In this document: in pieces, positions 44,905 to 54,002 of the stretch | How the letters are laid out: every line of letters begins with the position of its first letter | How positions within the stretch are numbered: the first letter of the stretch is position 1 | Assembly (NCBI RefSeq): GCF_902497995.1 | Contig: NZ_CABVII010000010.1 | Span: 140,833-204,832, forward strand | DNA: 64,000 nt | Origin: Pseudomonas fluorescens | Lineage (GTDB): Bacteria > Pseudomonadota > Gammaproteobacteria > Pseudomonadales > Pseudomonadaceae | Direction: 5' to 3' | The notes under the pieces: model-generated | Seen by the model: the letters and a program-made list of their open reading frames with translations, nothing else | What the model was told of the DNA's origin: nothing | Databases searched by the model: none | Made by a program: the position numbers and the translations under genes

Positions 44905-45537
44905 TCAATCGACTACATGGAACTTAGGTAGCATCCATTTCCAACGAATGGCGGCAATACGGCTGACAAAAACGAACGCAATGGCAATTGCAGACGCTAC
45001 TTCAAGTGAAATCTGCAAATCCAGCAGCGTGATGTAGGCGACGGCACCCAAAATACTGATGGATGCATAAACCTCACGTCTAAACACCAACGGTATTTCG
45101 TTACACAACACATCACGCATCACACCCCCAGCGACTGCGGTAGCTACACCCATGATCACTGCGATGCTGGGAGGGAGGTTTTGCTGAAGAGCCATATCTG
45201 TTCCTGTGACCGTAAATACAGCCAATCCAAATGCATCGGCTACCAACAACACCCTCTCGTTGAAGGTTTTCAAGGTCTTCGCCCAAATCATGGTTCCCAG
45301 CGAAGCACTAACCCCTACCAAAAAGCCATTCTCATTGGAAACCCACTCGATCGGATAATGAGCCATCAGTACGTCACGCAAGGCACCGCCGCCTAAAGCG
45401 GTGACTAAACTGATGGTGATTACGCCAAACCAGTCCAACGATTTTCGCCCTGCCATTAGGGTGCCTGTCACTGCGAAGGCTGCAACGCCTAACAACTCAC
45501 AGTAATAGATCACCCAACCAGCGTGGTAAGCCTTCAT
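44905..45537 (-). CDS. TRIC-type (UPF0126) membrane protein
   Basis: The 210-residue protein has six to seven membrane helices in two homologous halves, each with the glycine-rich signature: TALGGGALRDVLM and TAVAGGVMRDVLCNEIPLVF. This is the UPF0126/YicG/TRIC family, trimeric cation (potassium) channels, some members of which were reported to move glycine. It is divergent from the malic-enzyme-like gene, and the shared gap carries one of the island operators. Confidence 0.87.
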   Translation of the reverse strand: MKAYHAGWVIYYCELLGVAAFAVTGTLMAGRKSLDWFGVITISLVTALGGGALRDVLMAHYPIEWVSNENGFLVGVSASLGTMIWAKTLKTFNERVLLVADAFGLAVFTVTGTDMALQQNLPPSIAVIMGVATAVAGGVMRDVLCNEIPLVFRREVYASISILGAVAYITLLDLQISLEVASAIAIAFVFVSRIAAIRWKWMLPKFHVVD

Positions 45538-45618
45538 CTACGTAACCAGCCTGTACTGCAAATGGGAAAAGCCCTTGAAATGAGGCCCCTTCAAAGGCAC
45601 ACATCAGGGTCTAATTAC

Positions 45619-45637
45619 ATTATCATAGTATTATAAT
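45619..45637. promoter_or_regulatory. Island operator A (8-3-8)
   Basis: ATTATCATAGTATTATAAT stands 22 bp before the malic-enzyme-like gene and 82 bp before the divergent TRIC gene. TATAAT in it is a good -10 box, so a bound protein would repress. Confidence 0.65.
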
Positions 45638-45659
45638 AAATGTACAATCGAGGCGTGCG

Positions 45660-46952
45660 ATGAAGACAGGACCAAAAAACACAGCGGCGTATCGTCATGA
45701 GGATTTTGCTCTTGGAAAAACCACCGTCGAATCAAGCGTGCGGGTCGAAACGGTCGGCGATCTGGCAATGGCGTATAGCCCAGGGGTGGCACAGCCTTGC
45801 TTGGCAATCGCGAAAAATCCGGATGACGCTTACCGCTTTACGGGTAAGGGCAATCTCGTCGCAATCATTTCCGACGGCTCGTCAATTCTGCATCTGGGCA
45901 ACCTGGGGTCTCTTGCCAGCAAGCCGGTGATGGAGGGAAAGGCGCTCCTGTTTAGACGCCTGGCCAAGATCAACGCGGTAGATATCCAGGTCAACACCAG
46001 CGAATCGGCAGCATTCATTGATACGGTCGTTCGCATTGCCGACACCTTCGGTGGCGTACATCTGGATGGCATGGCTGAGTCTCAGAGCCTGGAGATCGAA
46101 CAAGCGCTGATCGCTCGATGCGACATCCCGGTGTTCTCAGATGAACCACACGGAATGGCAATCGTTGTGGTGGCCAGCCTGCTGACGGCATTAAAAGTTC
46201 AGGGCAAAAAACTTAAAGACGTCAGAATCGTCTGCGGCCTGCACGGGCGTGCGGCGGTCGAGTGTGTGAGGTTGCTACTGAACTTGGGAGCCCACAAATC
46301 TCGCATTGTCGTAACAACCGGCTGTGTCCGCACGATAGCGCAGTTGGGGCAAACTGTTCAGAATGGACTCACACAGCACTCGCCCGCGGCAATGAAGGGA
46401 TCTGACGTTTTTATTGGTGTTGCAGATCCAGACTGGTTAACACCGGAAGCAATTCTGTCGATGGCAAGCAACCCCATCGTGTTTGCCTACGCGGGCCCCT
46501 TTCAAGCGATTTTGCCTTGGCAGGCTCGTGAAATTCGGACGGATTTAATTCTCGCCACCGACAGCTTCGATCATCCAAATGAGTTAGCCAACTGCTTGGC
46601 TTCGCCCTTCGTCTTCCGAGGAGCCTTGGACGTTAGAGCGCGATGTATAAATGAAGCCATGAAGATTGCTGCGATCCGTGCTTTGCACCTGCTCGCTTTG
46701 CAACCGGTGCCGTTAGACGTACTGCGAACCTACAACGTCGACAGGCTGGTGCTGGGAAAGGATTACATTGTTCCCAAGCCTTTGGATGGGCGCTTGCACT
46801 CGGTGGTTGCCGGCGCAGTGGCCAGGGCGGCGATTGATTCGGGAGAGGCCAGGATCAGTTTTCCTGCCCATTACCCGTCTATCTATCCCTTCTTTTACCC
46901 GTTTCTGGTTGACGTACCGTCGCCACTTTTTGATCACGGTCAATCTAGCTAG
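45660..46952 (+). CDS. Malic-enzyme-like protein lacking catalytic motifs (probable pseudoenzyme)
   Basis: The 430-residue protein aligns without gaps to the canonical malic enzyme at 52758-54002 over its first 210 residues. However, metal ligands Glu136-Asp137 are replaced by Asp-Gly (HLDGM), HDDQHGT is SDEPHGM (160-166), the nucleotide loop GAGAA is GLHGRAA (193-199), and the CSNPDPE substrate segment is YAGPFQA. The Lys of EGKALLF (92-98) and the overall fold remain. The frame is open throughout, so this is not a simple pseudogene. It probably no longer decarboxylates malate and may instead regulate, or form mixed oligomers with, the intact paralogue. A promoter-overlapping operator precedes it. 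Confidence 0.82.
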   Translation: MKTGPKNTAAYRHEDFALGKTTVESSVRVETVGDLAMAYSPGVAQPCLAIAKNPDDAYRFTGKGNLVAIISDGSSILHLGNLGSLASKPVMEGKALLFRRLAKINAVDIQVNTSESAAFIDTVVRIADTFGGVHLDGMAESQSLEIEQALIARCDIPVFSDEPHGMAIVVVASLLTALKVQGKKLKDVRIVCGLHGRAAVECVRLLLNLGAHKSRIVVTTGCVRTIAQLGQTVQNGLTQHSPAAMKGSDVFIGVADPDWLTPEAILSMASNPIVFAYAGPFQAILPWQAREIRTDLILATDSFDHPNELANCLASPFVFRGALDVRARCINEAMKIAAIRALHLLALQPVPLDVLRTYNVDRLVLGKDYIVPKPLDGRLHSVVAGAVARAAIDSGEARISFPAHYPSIYPFFYPFLVDVPSPLFDHGQSS

Positions 46953-46991
46953 CTGTAACGAACCTAACCGGTGACAAATAACCCTCTGCCT

Positions 46992-47010
46992 ATTATAATT
47001 TGATTATCAT
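46992..47010. promoter_or_regulatory. Island operator B (8-3-8)
   Basis: ATTATAATTTGATTATCAT stands 27 bp before the ribbon-helix-helix gene. It has the same two half-sites as operator A in opposite order, which suggests autoregulation. Confidence 0.65.
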
Positions 47011-47037
47011 CGAACGTTTTAGGGTACCGGTAATTCC

Positions 47038-47223
47038 ATGGAAAATAAGACTGCACGATTAACTGTGCTCATTGATCCCGTCAAGAAAAAAGCACTTGAG
47101 GAGCTTTGTGCGTCTCAGGATCTGACGCCTTCTCAGGTCGTTCGTCAGCTTATTCGGGACTACCTGGAGACGCATGGCGTGTCCTACTCGACCAAAAGCA
47201 GAATTGCAGCCAATGGTAAGTGA
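47038..47223 (+). CDS. Ribbon-helix-helix (CopG/MetJ-type) DNA-binding protein
   Basis: The 61-residue protein fits the RHH fold: a beta strand TARLTVLID (5-13) that would enter the major groove, helix A KKKALEELCASQD and helix B TPSQVVRQLIRDYLETHG. RHH dimers bind operators side by side with one helical turn between half-sites. The AT-rich 8-3-8 elements found upstream of this gene and four other island loci have exactly such spacing, so it is the likely regulator of the island. A decayed relative occurs at 56259. No toxin gene is adjacent, so I do not read it as an antitoxin. Confidence 0.85.
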   Translation: MENKTARLTVLIDPVKKKALEELCASQDLTPSQVVRQLIRDYLETHGVSYSTKSRIAANGK

Positions 47224-47292
47224 TTCGTCTGCGCATGGGCGGGCACGACGAATGCCTGCTCATCGCTCCTTCTTAGCCTACTGCACCCCATC

Positions 47293-48948
47293 TCAGCCTT
47301 GGGTCTTGTCGATCTCGACATAACTGCCCAGTGCGCCACTGAAGTCGGCATGATAATGCTCTGAGCCGAGCGCCTGAAGAATCCCTGCCCTGTCGAGCTT
47401 GCCGAGGACTTTCTCGTTGGCTTCACACAACTTCACGACGATACTGCGCTTGCGCAGCTGCTCAATGACTTCGAGCAGCGTTTGTAAGCCCGTGATATCC
47501 ATGAACGGCACTCGCTTTAGTCGAATAATCAAAGTCCCAGGATCGGTGTGTGTTTGAGCCAAAACGCGCTCAAAGGTTTCTGCTGCGCCAAAGAAGAGAG
47601 GCCCCTCAATGGTGTAAACCAAAATACCGGGGGGAAGATGTACATGCCCATTCATACGCAACTCTACCTCCAACTCTTTTTCAACCATTAGCTGAATCTC
47701 CACAGAAGACGCCATCCGACGCATAAATTGCAGCATGGCGAGAATGACCCCAATGTTCACCGCAATCGCCAGATCACTGAAAACGGTCAAGCTAAAGGTA
47801 ATTAACAGAATGGCAACGTCGGCTTTGGGGGCCCGTTTGACCATGCGTTTGAAGTGCTTCAATTCGCTCATGTTGTACGCAACCACGAATAAGATTGCAG
47901 CCAACGCACACAGTGGGATGTCAGAAGCCAAAGGCGCCAAGAAGAAGATCAGTAAGATCAAAGTGACGGCGTGTGCAAAACCTGCGATGGGACTGTTGCC
48001 ACCATTGCGGATGTTGGTCGCTGTACGAGCGATCGCGCCTGTCGCAGCAAAGCCACCAAACAGAGGAGTGACCAGGTTAGCAATGCCTTGTCCGACTAAC
48101 TCCTGATTGGAGTCATGTTTGGTGCCGGCCATCCCGTCGGCGACAACAGCCGATAGCAGCGATTCAATCGCCCCCAGCATCGCGATCGCAAACGCCGGGC
48201 CAATCAACTCAATGACCTGAGGTAGTGTTATTTCAGGAAGGCCAATTTTGGGCAGTCCTTGGGGAATGCCCCCAAAGGCACTCCCGATTGTGGCCACGCC
48301 ATCGAATTGAAAATAGGAATGCAGCGCCGTCACAACAACCATCGCAATCAGAGGACCAGGAACACGCCTTACGCCTGGTAGCTTCGGGGCGAGGATCACC
48401 AACGCCAGGCTCAAGAGCGCTAACAGTGTTGTGGGTACATGAAGGCTGGGCAGCGCCTGGATGAGGTGCCACAGACGCTCGTGGAAATGGTCACCACTGA
48501 TTTTCGGCAAGCCCAAAAAGTCTTTCCATTGCCCGACCCAAATGATCACCCCGATGCCGGCGGTGAATCCCACAATCACGGGGTCAGGAATGAACTTAAT
48601 GAGTGCGCCAAGCTTGGTGATGCCGAGCAGCAATAAAATGGCCCCAGCCATCATGGTCGCGATCTGCAAGCCATCCACACCGTACTTGGCCGTCACGCTG
48701 GCCAAAATGACGATGAATGCCCCGGTGGGGCCGGCAATCTGAAGCCGGCTTCCGCCGAACAGCGAAACCAACAGGCCCCCCACAATAGCTGTATAGATCC
48801 CTTGTTCCGGCTTGACGCCTGAGGCGATGGCAAATGCCATGGCCAAGGGCAACGCCACGACGCCGACGATGACCCCTGAGACGATATTTCGAAGCCAATG
48901 CTCGCGCCCTAACAAGCCCGCTTTCCAAGCTTCTTGTATCGCAATCAT
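47293..48948 (-). CDS. SulP-family anion transporter with STAS domain
   Basis: The 551-residue protein has 12-14 membrane segments and begins with the SulP pattern LPLAMAFAIASGVKPEQGIY, then GSRLQIAGPTGAFIVILASV. A C-terminal STAS domain (about 440-545) has MDITGLQTLLEVIEQLRKRS. The family carries sulphate, bicarbonate or dicarboxylates. Bicarbonate or a dicarboxylate would fit the malic enzymes and isocitrate dehydrogenase of the island, but the substrate is not shown by the sequence. Confidence 0.9.
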   Translation of the reverse strand: MIAIQEAWKAGLLGREHWLRNIVSGVIVGVVALPLAMAFAIASGVKPEQGIYTAIVGGLLVSLFGGSRLQIAGPTGAFIVILASVTAKYGVDGLQIATMMAGAILLLLGITKLGALIKFIPDPVIVGFTAGIGVIIWVGQWKDFLGLPKISGDHFHERLWHLIQALPSLHVPTTLLALLSLALVILAPKLPGVRRVPGPLIAMVVVTALHSYFQFDGVATIGSAFGGIPQGLPKIGLPEITLPQVIELIGPAFAIAMLGAIESLLSAVVADGMAGTKHDSNQELVGQGIANLVTPLFGGFAATGAIARTATNIRNGGNSPIAGFAHAVTLILLIFFLAPLASDIPLCALAAILFVVAYNMSELKHFKRMVKRAPKADVAILLITFSLTVFSDLAIAVNIGVILAMLQFMRRMASSVEIQLMVEKELEVELRMNGHVHLPPGILVYTIEGPLFFGAAETFERVLAQTHTDPGTLIIRLKRVPFMDITGLQTLLEVIEQLRKRSIVVKLCEANEKVLGKLDRAGILQALGSEHYHADFSGALGSYVEIDKTQG

Positions 48949-49089
48949 GACTAGCCTCGCTGTGGTGGCATGTGCATACTATTCACACCTAGTGATAATA
49001 GCAAAGCAATTGGCCTAGCCCTTGGTACGACACCTGCGGCGCTGTAGAATCGGTACTTAAAGCGCTAATCCCTATGTCCGGAGGCCCGC

Positions 49090-49320
49090 ATGAAACGCGA
49101 AGAAGTCAAAACCAAACACGGTGAAGGCATGCATTTCGACACACATGTGATCGCCAACCCGACCAATACGCACGAGTGGATCATTCTTTTCAAAAAGGAT
49201 GCAGGAAGAAGCTATTTCCTGGTCAATGACAATGAGGAGATTGAGTCCTTTGGTCGCGTCGATGATGTGATCCATGAGCTTCGCGAGCTAGGCATCAAGT
49301 CTGCTGAAGTTCATTTTTGA
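49090..49320 (+). CDS. Small uncharacterised protein, module copy 1, gene a
   Basis: The 76-residue protein (MKREEVKTKHGEGMHFDTHV, later AGRSYFLVNDNEEIESFGRV and IHELRELGIKSAEVHF) is about 75 percent identical by eye to the protein at 58831-59061. In both places it is followed after 23-24 bp by a second small gene. I recognise no function. It shows an alternating strand/helix pattern and no membrane segment. Confidence 0.75.
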   Translation: MKREEVKTKHGEGMHFDTHVIANPTNTHEWIILFKKDAGRSYFLVNDNEEIESFGRVDDVIHELRELGIKSAEVHF

Positions 49321-49344
49321 TCGGTGTACTCAGGAAGTTTGATC

Positions 49345-49533
49345 ATGTCAGTAAAGATTGAGCATCTGTCGGGTCAAGGCGAGGAGCTTTGGTCTGTCTG
49401 TTTCGGTAGCCACAGCATTCAATTTCGTAACGAGCAAGGGGCGAAGGACTATGCAGCCACACTGAAAGAAAGAATCGACGCACCGCATACCTTTCCGCGA
49501 ATTCACCATGCCTCTCCCAACCCGCCCCACTGA
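49345..49533 (+). CDS. Small uncharacterised protein, module copy 1, gene b
   Basis: The 62-residue protein (MSVKIEHLSGQGEELWSVCF, then IQFRNEQGAKDYAATLKERI followed by DAPHTF) is closely related to the one at 58613-58807. The start at 49345 was chosen because both copies begin there in alignment. The function is unknown. Constant pairing with gene a suggests that the two products act together. Confidence 0.72.
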   Translation: MSVKIEHLSGQGEELWSVCFGSHSIQFRNEQGAKDYAATLKERIDAPHTFPRIHHASPNPPH

Positions 49534-49711
49534 TCAACACTGAGCTGGATTTTTCCTCGATTGGACAGCCTCGAAGGCTGACGAACGAGGAGCAGAACGC
49601 TAAGTCCCTTGATGAAAGGCGTCCAAGGCAGCTCAGAACACACCAAGCTGTCGGCCATTCATTGACGCTGGCTGATCAGGTTTTTATCACGCTCGAGGCT
49701 GGAGTCCCAAG

Positions 49712-50917
49712 GTGGCAAAATTAAAAGACGTATCCGGTGCCACCATCCCTCCCGGGCTCTCCAATGAAGCAGCCGGCGCTGTGGCATTGCTGGGCACCTC
49801 TGTCATCGCATTTGTCTTAGCCAACTCTCCTTTCGCTCCCGGCTATTTTGAGTTGCTACATCGCGTCCATCTGAGCCTGTCATTAACCCACTGGGTCAAT
49901 GACGGTCTGATGACGTTGTTCTTCTTGGTCATCGGGCTGCAATTCAAGCGTGAATGGCTGGTTGGGCATCTGGCCACGTGGGAGAAGCGCGCATTGCCAG
50001 GCTGTGCAGCGCTCGGTGGCATGGTCCTGCCGGCGCTTATTCTTTGGGGTTTTAATCACTCCCAAAACGAAACACCATTCTTGATGGCTGTTCCCACAGC
50101 CACGGACCTTGCATTTGCGCTGGCCGTCCTGTCGCTGCTCGGTGACAGGGTTCCAGCTTCGCTAAAAGTATTCCTGCTCGCTATCGCGATTCTGGAGGAT
50201 CTTAGCGGAGTCATGATCGTTGCCTTTTTTCATACCCAACATTTTTTTGTTCCGATGCTGCTGGCCCCATTACTGCTGTTAAGTCTCCTTATAGCGCTGA
50301 ACCGCAAAGGCATAACACGCCTGCGTCCCTACATAGTGACCGCAGTGTTTTTGTGGATGGCTCTTGGGCTATCCGGCTTTAATCCGACACTCGCCGGACT
50401 TGTGTTGGCGCTGTCCTTACCGCTAGGTAAGCCCGATACAAGCTCCAGCTCTGCGTCGCGAACCGTTGAAGAAAAGCTCATCCCTTATGTGACATTTTTG
50501 ATATTGCCGATTTTCGGTTTTACCAATGCTGGCGTGTCACTCCTTGGCATGTCACTGCAAGATCTCTCAGCCCCGGTCACGACAGGTGTCGCGACAGGAC
50601 TTCTGATCGGAAAGCCACTGGGTCTCTTCGCTGTATCGGGTCTTGTCGTTGCACTCGGGCTCGCCAAGCTCCCCGAGAACTGCAACTGGGTGCAGCTTTA
50701 TGGCGTTGCTGCACTCAGCGGCATTGGTTTTACCGCAAGCCTGTGGATCGGCGCACAGACCATTCCTGCACCTTCGCAAACGATGACCGACGTAAAAATC
50801 GCGGTGCTGATGGGTTCAGTTTTGTCTGCGCTATTGGGCGTCTTGATTTTACGTTCTGGAGTGGCCGACTCAGTTTCCAGAATTCTGCACTCCACCTGTG
50901 CCCTCACGCAGAAATGA
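49712..50917 (+). CDS. nhaA: NhaA-type sodium/proton antiporter
   Basis: The 401-residue protein has about 12 membrane segments. PTATDLAFALAVLSLLGDRV and LLAIAILEDLSGVMIVAFFH contain the paired aspartates of the NhaA ion site (usual form ATDIAFA and IIDDLGAI). Here the second motif reads LEDLSG, so the first of the two Asp is Glu. LNRKGITRLRPYI and the later SGIGFTASLWIGA also fit. It extrudes sodium at high pH or salt. The start is GTG at 49712 with GGAG before it. Whether the Glu substitution alters ion coupling is unknown. Confidence 0.87.
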   Translation: MAKLKDVSGATIPPGLSNEAAGAVALLGTSVIAFVLANSPFAPGYFELLHRVHLSLSLTHWVNDGLMTLFFLVIGLQFKREWLVGHLATWEKRALPGCAALGGMVLPALILWGFNHSQNETPFLMAVPTATDLAFALAVLSLLGDRVPASLKVFLLAIAILEDLSGVMIVAFFHTQHFFVPMLLAPLLLLSLLIALNRKGITRLRPYIVTAVFLWMALGLSGFNPTLAGLVLALSLPLGKPDTSSSSASRTVEEKLIPYVTFLILPIFGFTNAGVSLLGMSLQDLSAPVTTGVATGLLIGKPLGLFAVSGLVVALGLAKLPENCNWVQLYGVAALSGIGFTASLWIGAQTIPAPSQTMTDVKIAVLMGSVLSALLGVLILRSGVADSVSRILHSTCALTQK

Positions 50918-51002
50918 ATTATTCACCCTCGCAGCAGCACTGTTTGGTATTGCTCAGGAGAAACCTAGATGTTTGAAACATCCATCAGTAAGTCACAGTC
51001 TC

Positions 51003-51080
51003 TACGTTGTGTAATTGCATCGATTTGACCACCTGTTTGTATTCGACTTGACCAGTTATTTGCATTCGAATTGACCGTGA
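51003..51080 (+). repeat. Internal copy of the terminal repeat array
   Basis: CTACGTTGTGTAATTGCA, then TTTGTATTCGACTTGACCAG and TTTGCATTCGAATTGACC, repeat the left island end with several changes and in the same orientation. It could form a shorter bracket with the right array (51003-60450). Confidence 0.75.
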
Positions 51081-51166
51081 CACCTTTCATGATGTATCGC
51101 GCGGTTGAGATGGCATGCAGTGTAAAATAGATAAAGCCAGCATAGACAATGCGGAGATTTCGAGTG

Positions 51167-51652
51167 ATGGCTACAGAATTGACGGTGCGAGTAGCACAAC
51201 AGGACGATCACGAGTGGCTTATTGCTGCGAATGGTGACGTCTATGCCACCGAGTTCGGTTTTGACAGGCACTTTCAGGATGGCGTCGCCGAAAAGATGCG
51301 CAACTTTCTTGAATTACCAAGTCCATTCAATCGCATCTGGGTTGGATTGGTAGGGGACAAACGCGTAGCGTCGATAGCGATATCGGAGAGAGCTGACAGC
51401 GTGGCATTTCTTAACTTCGTGCTAGTCCTGCCGCAGTTTAGGGGTAAAGGTGTTGGTTCTGCGATGATGAAACTCGCTCTTGATCATGCTCGCCAGCACT
51501 CGTTTAAGCAGGTGCAGCTAGAAACCTATAGCTGCCTTGTCGACGCAAGGGCGCTTTATGAGCGCCTCAACTTTCGAATGACTGAGGTGATGCCTGGGCA
51601 AAAGGCTTATGGGAAGAAATTCGATCTGGAATTTTGGTCGCTGAAACTCTAG
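51167..51652 (+). CDS. GNAT-family acetyltransferase
   Basis: The protein of 161 residues (167 if the ATG at 51149 is used) has the GNAT acetyl-CoA motif VLPQFRGKGVGSAMMKLALD and the late QLETYSCLVDARALYERLNF. The substrate is unknown. It lies directly inside the internal repeat array, with codon use less GC-rich than core genes. Confidence 0.83.
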   Translation: MATELTVRVAQQDDHEWLIAANGDVYATEFGFDRHFQDGVAEKMRNFLELPSPFNRIWVGLVGDKRVASIAISERADSVAFLNFVLVLPQFRGKGVGSAMMKLALDHARQHSFKQVQLETYSCLVDARALYERLNFRMTEVMPGQKAYGKKFDLEFWSLKL

Positions 51653-51717
51653 GGATTCTACGAGCCACATCTCCGAATGTGCTGAAGTATACCCTCACCA
51701 CCTGATCCGAGCCGCCC

Positions 51718-51893
51718 ATGAGCCAGATGAGCTTTCCGACTTTGAATACGCCGGAAAGCGCAAGCAGACACGCCGCGAGCGGTTCCTCGCCGAGATGGAT
51801 CAGATAGTGTCCTGTAGCGGTTTACTGCCGTTGATTGAACCGTATTACCCAAAGGCCGGCGGTGGTCGAAAACCCGCTCAAGCCACCGGCTGA
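51718..51893 (+). pseudogene. IS5-family transposase N-terminal remnant
   Basis: MSQMSF, then after a lost base SDFEYAGKRKQTRRERFLAE, and further LIEPYYPKAGGGRKP. This is the well-known start of IS5-family transposases. It has a frameshift after six codons and a premature end. Confidence 0.78.
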
Positions 51894-51904
51894 CCAACCC
51901 TCAT

Positions 51905-52072
51905 TTATTGAGTTTCAATCGTGCTTGATCGCAGTGTACCAGCGACCCTGCGCCCAAACTCCCAAGTCACTACGTTGATTATTTGGCAATGCTCGCACTG
52001 AACCTCGAACCGATGCCTAGCGTCATCGGGAACGAAATCCATCGTTAGGTCACAGTACGCACAGTCAGACAT
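51905..52072 (-). CDS. Small zinc-ribbon protein
   Basis: The 55-residue protein has two CxxC pairs, CAYCDLT and CEHCQII, spaced 22 residues apart. It would bind one zinc. The remainder (NVVTWEFGRRVAG) is not known. It could start 20 codons earlier. No function is assigned. Confidence 0.5.
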   Translation of the reverse strand: MSDCAYCDLTMDFVPDDARHRFEVQCEHCQIINVVTWEFGRRVAGTLRSSTIETQ

Positions 52073-52700
52073 CCTCTGTTCTTCCTTTTCGCCGTCGCTC
52101 ATAAAGCAAGCCCCAAGTGAAGCGATAAGCATACCCGTCCGCCCCTGGAATCAGGGTGTTCGACTGGAATAATCGGAGGCAGACCACCGTATTGATGTTG
52201 AGGGGCCAGCTACTGGCCGGTTTCTGCCTGCTTACCTGTCGAGTCGTACGGGTATTGCCATTCAACCAGTGCAGGACCTTTTTGATTTCAACAGGTACGT
52301 TCCAGGAACTACTGAGGAACGCGAATAATGGCTGTAAATGCTGCGCTGGTATTGATTCACGGGCGAATGACCCACGCAGAAGCCCTATGCAACTGGGTCA
52401 TGAGCTCACGCAATTGTCGAAATACGCGGATCAGATCCAAGAGGCCATGAGAAAACTCTGAATCCTAATGTGCCGCGCTTGGGCGTGACACCGATTGGGA
52501 CATTCGAGCGCGCAAAAAAATGGCCACACGAGGTGGCCTAAGACGGGTTCAAGCATAGGAGGATCTCTATTGACCAACAGATACAGGCCCGCCCTGAAGT
52601 CTTAAGGCCAATAGAGTTGGTCCGCTGGCTGACAAACCCCTTCATCAGCAGCGTTCAAGCCGGCAATTCGACCCTGGTCTGTGGGTCAGGATCTCGTTGC
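52073..52700. other. Gap without a recognisable gene
   Basis: Short frames exist on both strands, for example one ending at 52461, but none shows a domain, a convincing ribosome-binding site or a relative in the window. The stretch appears to be degraded sequence left of the malic enzyme promoter. Confidence 0.6.
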
Positions 52701-52705
52701 CTTGC

Positions 52706-52724
52706 ATTATAATAGTGTTAACAT
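52706..52724. promoter_or_regulatory. Island operator C (8-3-8)
   Basis: ATTATAATAGTGTTAACAT stands 33 bp before maeB. It contains a TATAAT -10 box. Confidence 0.65.
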
Positions 52725-52757
52725 GGCATTGTAATCAACGTCTAATTAGGGGATCGC

Positions 52758-54002
52758 ATGACTACCGACTTCAAGAAGGCTGCACTGGATTACCATGAAT
52801 TCCCAACCCCTGGGAAAATCAGCATTGAACTGACCAAACCCGCCGACACCGCCGCCCAACTTGCCTTGGCCTATAGCCCAGGCGTCGCTGAGCCTGTACG
52901 CGAAATCGCGAAGAACCCAGAGAATGCTTACCGCTTCACTGGAAAAGGGAATCTGGTGGCCGTGATCACCAACGGCACGGCCATTCTGGGACTTGGCAAT
53001 CTAGGCCCCTTGGCCAGCAAGCCCGTCATGGAAGGCAAAGCGTTGCTGTTCAAGCGTTTTGCCGGCATTGACTCGATCGATATCGAAGTCAACTCCGAGA
53101 GCTCCCAGGCCTTTATCGATACCGTCGTGCGCATTGCTGACACCTTTGGTGGAATCAATCTGGAAGACATCAAAGCGCCCGAGTGCTTTGAAATCGAAAA
53201 GGCACTGATCGAACAGTGCAGCATCCCAGTCTTCCATGACGACCAACACGGTACTGCCATCGTCACCGCCGCTGGCATGCTCAATGCGCTGGAAATTCAG
53301 GGCAAAACCCTAGAGGACGCGAAAATTGTTTGCCTGGGTGCGGGTGCCGCCGCCACTGCCTGCATGCGCCTGCTGCTCAGTCTCGGCGCTCAAAAAAGTA
53401 ATCTGTACATGGTCGACCGTACCGGTGTCATCCACTCCGAACGAGAAGACCTCAACCAATACAAAGCACAATTCGTAAACGACGGTGGCCCGCGTACGCT
53501 GATGGAAGCCATGAACGGCGCTGACGTGTTTGTTGGCCTGTCCGGAGCTAATCTTCTCCCAGCTGAAGCACTGGCAGTGATGGCTCCCAATCCGATCGTG
53601 TTTGCGTGCTCGAACCCCGATCCCGAAATCAGCTACGAACTGGCCATGGCCACTCGTGATGACCTGATCATGGCGACTGGGCGCTCTGACTACCCAAACC
53701 AGGTTAACAACGTTCTGGGCTTTCCGTTTATCTTCCGCGGGACCTTGGATGTTCGGGCAACCCGGATCAACGAAGCGATGAAAATTGCGGCGGTGGAAGC
53801 ACTGCGCCAACTGGCCAAAGAGCCCACCCCTGTTGAAGTGCTGCAAGCATTCAACGTCGATAAGCTTGAGTTTGGGCGCGATTACATTCTCCCAAAAGCA
53901 CTTGATGCTCGCCTGCTCGGAGCAATTGCCGGCGCAGTGGCTAAAGCGGCGGTCGACACCGGCGTTGCGAAGCTGCACTACCCGACACACTACCCGCTCT
54001 AA
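52758..54002 (+). CDS. maeB: Malic enzyme
   Basis: The 414-residue enzyme oxidatively decarboxylates malate to pyruvate with reduction of NAD or NADP. All motifs are present: YSPGVAEP, the catalytic Lys94 in EGKALLFKR, metal ligands in NLEDI (Glu136, Asp137) and FHDDQHGTAI (Asp161/162), the nucleotide loop CLGAGAAATACMRLLL (192-207) and the substrate motif CSNPDPEISYE. It corresponds to the malic domain of MaeB but lacks the C-terminal phosphotransacetylase domain of the long MaeB forms. It differs from its island paralogue at precisely the catalytic positions. An RHH-type operator overlaps its promoter. Confidence 0.93.
   Translation: MTTDFKKAALDYHEFPTPGKISIELTKPADTAAQLALAYSPGVAEPVREIAKNPENAYRFTGKGNLVAVITNGTAILGLGNLGPLASKPVMEGKALLFKRFAGIDSIDIEVNSESSQAFIDTVVRIADTFGGINLEDIKAPECFEIEKALIEQCSIPVFHDDQHGTAIVTAAGMLNALEIQGKTLEDAKIVCLGAGAAATACMRLLLSLGAQKSNLYMVDRTGVIHSEREDLNQYKAQFVNDGGPRTLMEAMNGADVFVGLSGANLLPAEALAVMAPNPIVFACSNPDPEISYELAMATRDDLIMATGRSDYPNQVNNVLGFPFIFRGTLDVRATRINEAMKIAAVEALRQLAKEPTPVEVLQAFNVDKLEFGRDYILPKALDARLLGAIAGAVAKAAVDTGVAKLHYPTHYPL

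Noticed and set aside
47038..47223. RHH protein as antitoxin
   Set aside because: No small toxin gene is next to it, whereas the operator pattern across the island suggests a regulator.
52156..52461. 101-codon frame before maeB
   Set aside because: It is Cys/Arg-rich without domain or clear start, in a region of decayed sequence.
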